Position numbers and translations under genes: made by a program
NCBI GenBank assembly: GCA_002392915.1
Contig: DGHQ01000010.1
Span: forward strand, 11,218-75,217
Direction of reading: 5' to 3'
Source: Bacteroidales bacterium UBA3844
Lineage (GTDB): Bacteria; Bacteroidota; Bacteroidia; Bacteroidales; Paludibacteraceae
DNA length: 64,000 nt
The notes under the pieces: model-generated
Seen by the model: only the letters and a program-made list of their open reading frames with translations
What the model was told of the DNA's origin: nothing
Database searches by the model: none
Shown: piece by piece, positions 16,922-25,520 of the stretch
Position numbering within the stretch: the first letter of the stretch is position 1
How the letters are laid out: each line of letters begins with the position of its first letter

Positions 16922-16950
16922 TCTGATATTAGATTTCTTATAAATCCACG

Positions 16951-16983
16951 GAGGGGGAGCATTTTGCTCCCCCTCTTTTTTTG
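16951..16983 (+). terminator. Terminator of GH5 array copy 1
   Basis: A perfect 10-bp stem (GAGGGGGAGC / GCTCCCCCTC) with a 5-nt loop, then seven T residues. The same design follows all four array genes. Confidence 0.9.
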
Positions 16984-17187
16984 TTGTTTAGCTATATCCA
17001 AAATATCTTATAAAATCATAGGCTTTTCAGATTGTTACATTTTTGTTACAATTCAGATGCGATGTGATGTGTCTAATTCAATACATATATATTTGCATAT
17101 ATATCAAACGGAGACGTTTCGCCTGCAACTATCGGCTGGCTATGTCTTTACAACTATAGATTGAATAATTCACTAAAACATAATACT

Positions 17188-19377
17188 ATGAAAAAAACTT
17201 TATTACTAGCTTTATTTACCTCTTTTGCTTTTGCTCTGTATGGGACAATAAGTCCTTATCAAGACAAAAACTATGCAGATTGGGGAAAACTCACATTGGT
17301 AGGAAACCAATTGTCAGACAAGAATGGTGCCCCTGTACAGTTGAAGGGTTGGTCAACATTCTCTCTTCACTACAAAGGATACTGTGGTGGTGAAGGACAG
17401 TGGAAGATGATGAAAGATTACGGAGCTAATATCGTACGTTTGGCAATGTATATCGACGATCCTAACGATGGTGGTTCATATCTTCAGAAGCCAGATTACT
17501 TCAAGAATCTTATCAAGCAGAGCATCGCTGAGACAAAGGCGTTGAATATGTACTGTATTGTGGACTGGCATACTACTCCTGATTCCTTGTTAAGTGGAGA
17601 TCCTAATGACTATATTGCTGAGTCGAAGGATTTCTTCGGTGAGATCTCTAAGTATTGTGCTGACAATGGCTACGACAACGTTTTGTATGAGATCTGTAAT
17701 GAGTCTACATGTGGATGGTCTAATATCAAGAGTTATGCGGAAGAGGTAATACCGGAGATTACCGCAAACCAGCCTGATGCAATTATTATAGTTGGTACAG
17801 ATTCTTGGTGCCAGAAGATTATGGAGCCTGTATCTAGCCCTATTAAGAATGAATTCAAAAAGAATGTGATGTATTCATTCCACTACGATGCATGTTCTCA
17901 CTACTCATTGTTAGGAGACTTCCGTAATGCACAGAAGCACTTGCCTGTATTTGTTTCTGAATGGTCTGCTGTTCATTTTAACGGTGATGGTCCATTCTGT
18001 AAGGAGAACTCAGATGAGTTGATCTCTAATTGTGAAAATACAAGTGCCGTAGCACCTCAGGTCGTCAGCTGGTGTATTTGGAACTGGAGCAGTAAAAATG
18101 AGGCATCTTCTTTTTTTACAGACTACTGTGCCCCCAGTAGCTTGTCTAAATACACGAATGAAAGTGGTAGAAATTATTCTGATTATGTGATTGAATTGAT
18201 GATTGGTGGTTTCTTCCCAATCTGTTGTCTCCCTCCATATAGACCTTGGTCAACTATAAATACCATCCCTTCAACCGAAGCTTCATTGTGGCATTGGGAT
18301 TATTTTGATTTTGGTGGTGAAGGAATTGCTTACCATGATGAAAATAAAGACGCATGGAAAATAGATGAGAATGGAGTTGTGCTCGGATATAGGAATGATG
18401 GTGAAGAGGTCGATGTATTCTCGTTAGCTAGAAAGATGATGTGGATAGATAATAATTGTCCTTGGTCTATAGTTGAGGATGGCAGAGTTGTCGCATTTGA
18501 TTCGACAATTGCTACTTTATGGAAAGATGAAAATGGGAATCCTACTTATAAATCTTTGAATGCAGGACGTATGTATAATGGTACCGATGGTTCAGATCGA
18601 CCAGATGAAGGTGTGGATTTGTATTATGCTAATATGAATGGAACAGATCATGAAGGTGAGAAATATTCTAACATTGGAAACGTTGAAGCAGGAGAGTGGA
18701 TCAACTATACAGTAAATGTAGAAAAACCTGGATACTACAAGATTAGAGGTATTATTAGCTCAGAATATAAGGCGGCCAATAAGAATGGCGAGATTTCAAT
18801 CATTTCAGAACATGGAAACCATCTTCGTAGCACATCTGTACTAAAGGAAGATGATGTTATCACTACATTTGGATTCCATAAAACAACAGTATGCGCAGAT
18901 TCAACTGTTGCAGATTCTATATATTGGAATTGTTGGGCAGAGTCTGATGCTATAAGCGGTGATAATAAAGAGGTGCTGTGTGCTTTTGAAAAAGCTGGTG
19001 AACAGAAAATTACAATTGAATTCTATGGCGACGCTAGTGGCGTGGGTCCGCTAATATTTGAGTGGTATAAGGATCTTGATCCTGAAGATCCAATTGTTTG
19101 TGGCGATTGTGGAGGAGGAAGCCTTCCAGGTGCAGTAGATGACGTAGATGCAACTAAGTTCTCTATCAATCCTAACCCTACTTCGGGAGAGTTTACTGTG
19201 ACTCTTGCTGACAATGTTGAGGCTTCAGTTGAAGTCGTAAATATGGCAGGTCAGGTTGTTGCTTCTCAGAAAATTGTAGGCTCTACAACAATCGATAAGG
19301 TTTTGCCAGCAGGTGTCTACACTGTAGTTGTTAAGTCTAACGGTGCTGTTAGCACTCAGAAGTTGGTTGTTAAGTAA
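17188..19377 (+). CDS. Secreted GH5 endoglucanase-like protein with a CBM-like module and T9SS domain (array copy 2)
   Basis: A 729-residue paralogue of copy 1. Start set at ATG 17188, directly before the signal peptide (MKKTLLLALFTSFAFALYG); a longer frame from TTG 17161 only adds a poor N-terminus. GH5 acid/base Glu172 lies in ICNESTCGW, so the near-invariant Pro of NEP is Ser; nucleophile Glu258 (FVSEWSAV) is present. CBM-like module about 350-640 (GEWINYTVNVEKPGYYKI), a Cys/Gly linker (CGDCGGGS), T9SS domain at the C-terminus. 17542-17718 matches 21490-21666 in copy 4 at 176 of 177 bases, far above the surrounding identity. A TATATTTG box at 17088-17095 could be the -7 element. Confidence 0.9.
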   Translation: MKKTLLLALFTSFAFALYGTISPYQDKNYADWGKLTLVGNQLSDKNGAPVQLKGWSTFSLHYKGYCGGEGQWKMMKDYGANIVRLAMYIDDPNDGGSYLQKPDYFKNLIKQSIAETKALNMYCIVDWHTTPDSLLSGDPNDYIAESKDFFGEISKYCADNGYDNVLYEICNESTCGWSNIKSYAEEVIPEITANQPDAIIIVGTDSWCQKIMEPVSSPIKNEFKKNVMYSFHYDACSHYSLLGDFRNAQKHLPVFVSEWSAVHFNGDGPFCKENSDELISNCENTSAVAPQVVSWCIWNWSSKNEASSFFTDYCAPSSLSKYTNESGRNYSDYVIELMIGGFFPICCLPPYRPWSTINTIPSTEASLWHWDYFDFGGEGIAYHDENKDAWKIDENGVVLGYRNDGEEVDVFSLARKMMWIDNNCPWSIVEDGRVVAFDSTIATLWKDENGNPTYKSLNAGRMYNGTDGSDRPDEGVDLYYANMNGTDHEGEKYSNIGNVEAGEWINYTVNVEKPGYYKIRGIISSEYKAANKNGEISIISEHGNHLRSTSVLKEDDVITTFGFHKTTVCADSTVADSIYWNCWAESDAISGDNKEVLCAFEKAGEQKITIEFYGDASGVGPLIFEWYKDLDPEDPIVCGDCGGGSLPGAVDDVDATKFSINPNPTSGEFTVTLADNVEASVEVVNMAGQVVASQKIVGSTTIDKVLPAGVYTVVVKSNGAVSTQKLVVK

Positions 19378-19405
19378 TCTGATTTAGATTTTATAAATCC
19401 CATTG

Positions 19406-19438
19406 GAGGGGAAGCTTAGATGCTTCTCCTCTTTTTTT
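19406..19438 (+). terminator. Terminator of GH5 array copy 2
   Basis: A perfect 10-bp stem GAGGGGAAGC / GCTTCTCCTC (one G-T pair) with loop TTAGAT, then seven T residues; loop and stem are identical in copy 3. Confidence 0.88.
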
Positions 19439-19636
19439 ATGCCATCACTTTGTTGTGGCTTCAATCTTTTGCTTTGCTGTGGGTTTGTAATGAATGTTTT
19501 GTAACGTAATTGTAATATATTGAAGGATGTTTATTCTGTAGGAATATGTACATTTGTATATGAAATCAATGAGGTCTATCTTGTGTTGCTATTTGTGAAT
19601 CATATTTTTTTTGATTATCAATTAAATTAAGTGTTT

Positions 19637-20917
19637 ATGAAAAAAACTTTACTGCTTATTTCGTTAGGGGCTGTTGCTATGCATGCTGGCGCATGTGGAT
19701 GCCACTCATCATGGTATGCCGATTATTCAGATTGGGGTAAACTGCAGTTGAAAGGCAATCAACTTTCCGACAAAGAAGGAAACCCAGTTCAGTTGACGGG
19801 TTGGTCTACACAATCACTCCATCTTGATGAAGTTCAGGAATGTCTTGGAGAGTCTCAGTGGAAATTGATGAACCAATATGGTGCAAATATTGTTCGTTTG
19901 GCCATGAATGTTGATGCTCCTGATGCATATTTGAGCAATCCAGACAAGTTCAAGGATATTGTAAAGAAGAGCATTGCCGAGACTAGATTGTTGAATATGT
20001 ACTGTATGATTGACTGGCATATAATCCCTGATTCTATAAACTATGCAGATCCTAATGACTATGTTGCTGAGTCAAAGGACTTCTTCGGCGAAATCTCCAA
20101 GTATTGTTCGGATAATGGATACGATCATGTTTTGTATGAGATCTGTAATGAGCCAAATTGTGGGTGGATTAACGTCAAGAACTATGCAGAAGAGGTTATC
20201 CCTGTGATCACAGCTAATCAGCCAGACGCTATCATCGTAGTTGGAACAGACCAGTGGTGCCAGAAGATCATGGAACCGGTGTTTAATCCAATTAATCCTG
20301 ATTACAAGAAGAATGTAATGTATTCATTCCACTATTATGCATGTTCTCACTACTCATTTTTGGGAGACTTCCGTAATGCACAGAAGAACATCCCAGTGTT
20401 CGTATCAGAATGGTCAGCTTTTAAGTTTGACGGTAGTGGCCCATTCTGCGCACAAAATGGTGATGAGATGATCGCTGCTTGTGAAAAGCGAGATATCGCA
20501 CCTCAGGTCGTCAGCTGGTGTATTGGAACCTGGGGAGGGAAAAAAGAAAATTCTTCATTTTTAGAAAACATTTGTGATGCGAAATCGTCTTCATACAAAG
20601 ATGATAATGGGAAAAAATATTCTGATTATGTGTATGAATTGATGCCGTATTGTTATGCCCCAGATCCGACAATTTTAAACATCATTACTTCAACCGAATT
20701 CTTTATCAATCCTAACCCTACATCAGGTGAGTTCACGATAACACTTGCTGAAAACATTGAGGCAAATGTCGAGATCGTCAATATGGCAGGTCAGGTTGTG
20801 GCATCTCAGAGGTTTGAGGGTACAACTACAATCAATAATTCTTTGACTGCAGGTGTCTATACGGTAGTCGTTAAGTCTAACGGTGGAGTCAGCACACAGA
20901 AATTGGTAGTAAAGTGA
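19637..20917 (+). CDS. Short secreted GH5 protein lacking the CBM-like module (array copy 3)
   Basis: A 426-residue protein. Start at ATG 19637 before the signal peptide (MKKTLLLISLGAVAMHAGA); a GTG two codons upstream is possible. GH5 acid/base Glu172 (ICNEPNCGW) and nucleophile Glu258 (FVSEWSAF) are present. The late Trp-rich strand reads SWCIGTWGGKK instead of SWCIWNWGSK in the other copies, so an active-site-side aromatic has been lost. The CBM-like module is missing: the text runs from LNIITSTEF, the start of that module in the paralogues, straight into FINPNPTSGEF, the start of the T9SS domain. This reads as an in-frame internal deletion. It may be less active or bind substrate less well. 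A TACATTTG box (19549-19556) lies upstream. Confidence 0.88.
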   Translation: MKKTLLLISLGAVAMHAGACGCHSSWYADYSDWGKLQLKGNQLSDKEGNPVQLTGWSTQSLHLDEVQECLGESQWKLMNQYGANIVRLAMNVDAPDAYLSNPDKFKDIVKKSIAETRLLNMYCMIDWHIIPDSINYADPNDYVAESKDFFGEISKYCSDNGYDHVLYEICNEPNCGWINVKNYAEEVIPVITANQPDAIIVVGTDQWCQKIMEPVFNPINPDYKKNVMYSFHYYACSHYSFLGDFRNAQKNIPVFVSEWSAFKFDGSGPFCAQNGDEMIAACEKRDIAPQVVSWCIGTWGGKKENSSFLENICDAKSSSYKDDNGKKYSDYVYELMPYCYAPDPTILNIITSTEFFINPNPTSGEFTITLAENIEANVEIVNMAGQVVASQRFEGTTTINNSLTAGVYTVVVKSNGGVSTQKLVVK

Positions 20918-20943
20918 TTTGAATTAAATTTAAAATTTTATTG

Positions 20944-20978
20944 GAGGGGAAGCTTAGATGCTTCTCCTCTTTTTTTTG
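20944..20978 (+). terminator. Terminator of GH5 array copy 3
   Basis: Same stem and loop as the copy 2 terminator (GAGGGGAAGC, TTAGAT, GCTTCTCCTC), followed by nine T residues. Confidence 0.88.
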
Positions 20979-21129
20979 TATCACATTTTATTATGTCAAA
21001 AAAATATGATTTTTTTTGTTTTTCGAAAGAAATTCTGTAATATTGTCTCTTGTATTACATCAATGAAGATACCTTATATATACTTTAAGTGTTTTGATTT
21101 ATTGATGCGAGCATCATATTAACCTTAAA

Positions 21130-23322
21130 ATGATGAGTATGGGAAAAAAATTATTACTTGCGGCAACAGTATCTATGGCTTTGGTCGCTAATGCAGAAAG
21201 TCCATATCAGGGCAAAAACTATTTAGATTGGGGCAAGTTGAAACTGGTGGGCAACCAACTTTCTGACCAAAAAGGCGATCCAGTCCAGTTGAAGGGATGG
21301 TCAACTTATTCACTTAACTACAAAGGAAGTTGCACAGGAGAAGGTCAGTGGAATTTAATGCAACAATATGGAGCCAATGTTGTACGTTTGGCAATGCCTA
21401 TTGATGACCCTAAAGATGGAGGTTCTTATATTGCAAAGCCAGATTATTTTAAGGATTTGATCAAGCAGAGTATTGCAGAGACTAAGGCATTGAATATGTA
21501 CTGTATTGTGGACTGGCATACTACTCCTGATTCCTTGTTAAGTGGAGATCCTAATGACTATATTGCTGAGTCGAAGGATTTCTTCGGTGAGATCTCTAAG
21601 TATTGTGCTGACAATGGCTACGATAACGTTTTGTATGAGATCTGTAATGAGTCTACATGTGGATGGCCTAATATCAAGAGTTATGCAGAAGAGGTTATTC
21701 CTGTAATCACTGCAAACCAGCCTGATGCAATTGTGATTGTTGGTACAGACCAGTGGTCTCAGAAAATTGTGGAGCCAATGGTTATGCCTATGGATTCATC
21801 GTATAAGAAAAATGTGATGTATTCATTCCACTACGATGCATGTTCTCACTATGCGTTGTTGGGCGACTTCCGTTATGCACAGAAGCACTTGCCTGTATTC
21901 GTTTCTGAATGGTCTGCTGTTCATTTTAACGGTGATGGTCCATTCTGTAGGCAGAACTCAGATGAGTTGATCTCTAATTGTGATAATATAAGTGCCGTAG
22001 CTCCTCAGGTGGTCAGCTGGTGTATCTGGAACTGGGGCAGTAAAAATGAGGCATCTTCTTTTTTTACATACAAATGTTCCCCCGGTAACTTGTCTAATTA
22101 CATGGATGAAAGTGGTAGAAAATATTCATATTATGTCATTGAATTGATGAGTGGACCAATTATTTGTTGCACACCACCTCCATGTTGTGGACCTTGGTCT
22201 AATTTAAATACAATTCCATCGACAGAATCTAATTTATGGCGTTGGGATTATTATGATTTAGGTGGAGAAGGAATGACATACCATGATGTAAATAAAGACG
22301 CATGGAAAATAGATGAGAATGGAGTTGTGCTCGGATATAGGAATGATGGTGAAGAGGTCGACGTGTTCTCGTTAGCTAGAAAGATGATGTGGATAGATAA
22401 TAATTGTCCTTGGTCTACAGTTGAGGATGGCAGAGTTGTCTCATTTGATTCTACAATAGCTACGATGTGGAAGGATGAAAAAGGAAAACCGACATACAAG
22501 TCGTTGAATGCAGGACGTAATTATTCTGGTACTGAAGGCTCAGCTCGTCCGGAGGAAGGCGTGGATTTGAATTACGCTAATTGTAATGGAACTATATTTG
22601 AAAATAAGGGATACAATAGTCTGTATCTTGTTGAAGATGACGAGTGGATCAATTATACTGTAAAAGTAGAGAAACCTGGATACTATAAGATTAAAGGTAT
22701 TATCAGTTCAGAGTATAAGGCAGCTAGTAAGAATGGAGAGATATCTATTTTATCAAGCCATGGAAACCATCTTAGAAGTACTTCATCCCCAAGGGATGAA
22801 GATGCTGTCACTACATTTGGATTCCCCAAAACAACTATATGCGCTGATCCTACGGCAACTGATTCTACTTATTGGAACTGTTGGGCAGAGTCAGATGCTA
22901 TAAGCGGTGATAATAAAGAGGTGCTGTGTGTTTTTGATAAAGCTGGAGAACAGAGTATAACATTCAGATTCCATGGTGATGCTGCTGGTGTCGGTCCACT
23001 TATTTTTGAATTCTACAAAGAGCTTGATCCTGAAGATCCAATTACTTGTGGCGATTGTGGAGGAGATTTACCTGGCGCAGTTGATGATGTAGATGCAACT
23101 AAGTTCTCTATCAATCCTAACCCTACTTCAGGAGAGTTTACTTTAACTCTTGCTGACAATGTTGAGGCTTCAGTAGAGGTGGTGAATATGGCTGGTCAGG
23201 TTGTTGCGTCTCAGAAGATTGTGGGTTCTGCAACAATCAACAAGTCTTTGACTGCAGGTGTTTATACGGTAGTGGTTAAGACTAACGCAGGTGTCAGCAC
23301 TCAGAAGTTGGTTGTGAAGTAA
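21130..23322 (+). CDS. Secreted GH5 endoglucanase-like protein with a CBM-like module and T9SS domain (array copy 4)
   Basis: A 730-residue paralogue. Possible starts are ATG 21130, 21133 and 21139; the signal peptide (MGKKLLLAATVSMALVANA) fits any. GH5 acid/base Glu174 lies in ICNESTCGW (Ser for Pro, as in copy 2) and nucleophile Glu260 in FVSEWSAV. CBM-like module about 350-640 (DEWINYTVKVEKPGYYKI), CGDCGG linker, C-terminal T9SS domain (FSINPNPTSGEF ... TQKLVVK). Parts are nearly identical to copy 2 (see 17542-17718 and the region around 22300-22420) while flanking parts are clearly diverged, which indicates gene conversion. Its substrate is inferred from the family. Confidence 0.9.
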   Translation: MMSMGKKLLLAATVSMALVANAESPYQGKNYLDWGKLKLVGNQLSDQKGDPVQLKGWSTYSLNYKGSCTGEGQWNLMQQYGANVVRLAMPIDDPKDGGSYIAKPDYFKDLIKQSIAETKALNMYCIVDWHTTPDSLLSGDPNDYIAESKDFFGEISKYCADNGYDNVLYEICNESTCGWPNIKSYAEEVIPVITANQPDAIVIVGTDQWSQKIVEPMVMPMDSSYKKNVMYSFHYDACSHYALLGDFRYAQKHLPVFVSEWSAVHFNGDGPFCRQNSDELISNCDNISAVAPQVVSWCIWNWGSKNEASSFFTYKCSPGNLSNYMDESGRKYSYYVIELMSGPIICCTPPPCCGPWSNLNTIPSTESNLWRWDYYDLGGEGMTYHDVNKDAWKIDENGVVLGYRNDGEEVDVFSLARKMMWIDNNCPWSTVEDGRVVSFDSTIATMWKDEKGKPTYKSLNAGRNYSGTEGSARPEEGVDLNYANCNGTIFENKGYNSLYLVEDDEWINYTVKVEKPGYYKIKGIISSEYKAASKNGEISILSSHGNHLRSTSSPRDEDAVTTFGFPKTTICADPTATDSTYWNCWAESDAISGDNKEVLCVFDKAGEQSITFRFHGDAAGVGPLIFEFYKELDPEDPITCGDCGGDLPGAVDDVDATKFSINPNPTSGEFTLTLADNVEASVEVVNMAGQVVASQKIVGSATINKSLTAGVYTVVVKTNAGVSTQKLVVK

Positions 23323-23349
23323 TCAAAATTAAATTTTATAACTCCTTTG

Positions 23350-23381
23350 GAGGGGAAGCATTTCGCTTCTCCTCTTTTTTT
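23350..23381 (+). terminator. Terminator of GH5 array copy 4
   Basis: Stem GAGGGGAAGC / GCTTCTCCTC with a 5-nt loop (ATTTC), then seven T residues; ends the GH5 cluster. Confidence 0.88.
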
Positions 23382-23430
23382 GTGTCGACGTGGAAAAATT
23401 TATGTTGTTTTGCTTTGATAAATAATATAT

Positions 23431-23500
23431 CCCCTAACGGGGAAAATACGTCCCATCATAATTTATATATCTACCGATATAAAACACCTAACGGTGTATA
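23431..23500. repeat. Cluster of short CCTAACGG palindromes
   Basis: CCCCTAACGGGG (23431-23442) and CACCTAACGGTG (23485-23496, within TATAAAACACCTAACGGTGT) share a CCTAACGG core with different but self-complementary arms, and lie about 50 nt apart in AT-rich DNA. This fits a degenerate REP-like repeat. The remaining part of 23382-23688 shows no gene. Confidence 0.5.
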
Positions 23501-23688
23501 TAGAATTCGTGTGTTTTTGTTTATGATAGTTACATAACGTTCCTATTACAAAACCTTCCATCCATTTCGTTGTTTTCTTGCTCCATTTTGCCCCACTTTT
23601 TGCCATGTGATTTCTCGTTTGTTTGTATATTATTGAAATATAATTGTTTATATTTGAATGTTAGGGTTGTATATGATTGTATAAAACC

Positions 23689-23716
23689 TGTTGAAATACT
23701 GTTGAAAACTTGTTGA
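23689..23716 (+). promoter_or_regulatory. Three TGTTGA repeats at 11-bp spacing upstream of mraZ
   Basis: TGTTGA occurs at 23689, 23700 and 23711, each 11 bp from the next, so all face the same side of the helix. They lie just upstream of the MraZ boxes and the start of the division operon. A binding array for a regulator is possible; nothing in the sequence names it. Confidence 0.4.
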
Positions 23717-23737
23717 TTGTTGGGTTGAAAGTATTAA

Positions 23738-23780
23738 GTGGGGAAATGTGGGGAATTTTTAAATTTATTATGTAATTTTG
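23738..23780 (+). promoter_or_regulatory. MraZ box and dcw operon promoter
   Basis: Two direct repeats GTGGGG (23738-23743 and 23748-23753) with a 10-bp period match the known MraZ-binding box (TGGG-type repeats at 10-bp spacing). They end 19 nt before TAATTTTG (23773-23780), a Bacteroidota -7 element, so the second box occupies exactly the -33 position. MraZ bound here would compete with RNA polymerase, which implies autoregulation of the whole dcw operon. Predicted transcript start near 23787, leader about 20 nt. Confidence 0.7.
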
Positions 23781-23806
23781 AAGTCCAAAACTTAAGATTT
23801 AGTAGT

Positions 23807-24247
23807 ATGCAGTTTTTAGGTAACATAGACGCTAAACTTGACGGCAAGGGCAGAGTATTCGTCCCTGCTCAGTTTCGTCGCTTGCTTGAGCAGAGCGGTG
23901 AGACGGCGTTGGTGTTGCGTGTAAACACTGAATCTGGTTTTGCAAAACTGTATCCGCTTTCAGAGTGGACAAGACAGTGTGAAGAGTTGAAATCCCGTCT
24001 TAACCTATGGAAAGCGCAAGATCAGATGATCTACCGTACGTTCACTTCTAAAGCTGAGCAGCTCGAACTCGACTCTAATGGTCGTGTGCTTTTGCAGAAG
24101 AAGTATCTCGAACAGCTTGGAATCGATCTTGATGTTGTGTTTGCTGGGGTGGGTGATTATTTGGAATTGTGGGCTAGAGACCGTTACGAGGCATCTATGA
24201 TGGATGAGGCATCTCTTGAGGCCGCACTTGAAAAAATTATGGTGTAA
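23807..24247 (+). CDS. mraZ: Transcriptional regulator MraZ
   Basis: A 146-residue protein with the two AbrB-like SpoVT halves of MraZ (MQFLGNIDAKLDGKGRVFVP and EQLELDSNGRVLLQ, each with the DxxGR pattern). It is a DNA-binding repressor or activator of the division and cell wall cluster that it heads. Start set at ATG 23807, which begins the conserved MQFLGN; the longer open frame back to 23738 runs through the MraZ box and promoter and is not real. It is followed after 18 nt by rsmH. Confidence 0.95.
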   Translation: MQFLGNIDAKLDGKGRVFVPAQFRRLLEQSGETALVLRVNTESGFAKLYPLSEWTRQCEELKSRLNLWKAQDQMIYRTFTSKAEQLELDSNGRVLLQKKYLEQLGIDLDVVFAGVGDYLELWARDRYEASMMDEASLEAALEKIMV

Positions 24248-24265
24248 CCGAAAAGAAATGTAGTT

Positions 24266-25186
24266 ATGGAAAACGAAATAGTTTATCATACACCTGCTTT
24301 GCTGATTCCTTGCATGGAGGGGTTGGACATAAAGAGTGATGGCGTGTACGTCGACTTGACTTTCGGCGGTGGCGGTCACTCACGTGAGATACTTTCCCGT
24401 CTCGGCAAGAACGGAAGACTTTTTGCATTTGATCAGGATATCGACGCTATCACCAACATTCCTGATGACGAGAGACTTACTTTTTGCCGCTCAAACTTCT
24501 GCTTCCTTAGCAATTTCCTAGATTATTATGGAGTGGAGAAGGTAGACGGTGTGCTTGCCGACCTTGGAGTATCATTCCACCATTTCGATGAGGCTGAACG
24601 TGGATTCTCTTTCCGTTTCGACGGTCCGCTCGACATGCGAATGAACCGTAAGTCGAAACTTACTGCTGAAATTCTGTTGAATGAGTATGAAGAGCAACGT
24701 CTTGCCGACATATTCTATTTATATGGAGAGATGAACAACGCCCGTAAGGTGGCGTCAACTATCGTGAAGGCTCGTCAGAAGGCTTCTCTCACTACAATTT
24801 TCCAACTTGTCGAATTGCTTGAGCCGCTTATCGGCAAGGATAGCCAGAAAAAAGATCTCGCTAAACTGTTCCAAGCTATCCGTATTGAGGTGAACGATGA
24901 GATGGGCACTCTTAAGAAGATGCTCTCACAACTACCTGGTGTGCTTGGTGACGGCGGACGTGTGGCTATCCTTACGTACCATTCGCTTGAAGACCGTTTG
25001 GTGAAGAATTTCTTCAAGACTGGCAACGTCGACGGTAAGATAGAGAAGGATTTCTATGGTAATACGGTTCGATCTCTTACTCCAGTAAACGGAAAGGTGA
25101 TAACTCCGGACGCTGACGAGATCCAACGAAATCCAAGAAGCAGAAGTGCAAAACTACGTGTCGCAGAAAAAATAGGAGGAGAATAG
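24266..25186 (+). CDS. rsmH: 16S rRNA (cytosine1402-N4)-methyltransferase
   Basis: A 306-residue RsmH (MraW). It transfers methyl from S-adenosylmethionine to N4 of C1402 in 16S rRNA. The SAM-binding motif VDLTFGGGGHS (about residues 28-38) and the family signatures GFSFRFDGPLDMRMN and FQAIRIEVNDEM, then LTYHSLEDR, are all present. It is in its usual place, second in the dcw cluster, one base before ftsL. Length is normal for the family. Confidence 0.97.
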   Translation: MENEIVYHTPALLIPCMEGLDIKSDGVYVDLTFGGGGHSREILSRLGKNGRLFAFDQDIDAITNIPDDERLTFCRSNFCFLSNFLDYYGVEKVDGVLADLGVSFHHFDEAERGFSFRFDGPLDMRMNRKSKLTAEILLNEYEEQRLADIFYLYGEMNNARKVASTIVKARQKASLTTIFQLVELLEPLIGKDSQKKDLAKLFQAIRIEVNDEMGTLKKMLSQLPGVLGDGGRVAILTYHSLEDRLVKNFFKTGNVDGKIEKDFYGNTVRSLTPVNGKVITPDADEIQRNPRSRSAKLRVAEKIGGE

Positions 25187-25187
25187 T

Positions 25188-25514
25188 ATGAATGAGTTGA
25201 AAAACGGATTAAAAACACTGAAGGGAAATATACAATATATATTCTCTGTTGAGTTTGTGATGAACAACATGTATCTGATGGCTCTTGTTGTTGGACTATG
25301 TGTCTTGACCATAGAGAACCGTTACGAGTGTGACAAACAGTTCAGACAAATCGAAAAGCTGAAACGAGTGCTTCAAGACAAGAAAAATGAGGCTTTGGCT
25401 GTCAATGCTGATTTGTCGCAACTTAGTCGTCAGAGCAATGTTAAAAATATGATTTCTGAGAGTAGCGTTGATGTTGCAGAGTCGACATTGCCACCTTTTA
25501 TGATTAAAAAGTGA
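25188..25514 (+). CDS. ftsL: Cell division protein FtsL-like
   Basis: A 108-residue bitopic membrane protein: short basic cytoplasmic N-terminus, one transmembrane segment (MYLMALVVGLCVLTI, about residues 28-43), then a coiled-coil stretch (FRQIEKLKRVLQDKKNEALAVNADLSQLS). Size, topology and position between rsmH and ftsI identify it as the FtsL partner of FtsQ in the divisome, though sequence conservation in this family is low. It starts one base after rsmH and ends just before ftsI. Confidence 0.82.
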   Translation: MNELKNGLKTLKGNIQYIFSVEFVMNNMYLMALVVGLCVLTIENRYECDKQFRQIEKLKRVLQDKKNEALAVNADLSQLSRQSNVKNMISESSVDVAESTLPPFMIKK

Positions 25515-25520
25515 TTGTGT

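Noticed and set aside
17161..17187. TTG start for GH5 array copy 2
   Set aside because: Adds a polar stretch before a perfectly placed signal peptide that starts at ATG 17188.
23738..23806. N-terminal extension of MraZ
   Set aside because: The extra 23 residues are encoded by the MraZ box and the -7 element; the family begins at MQFLGN.
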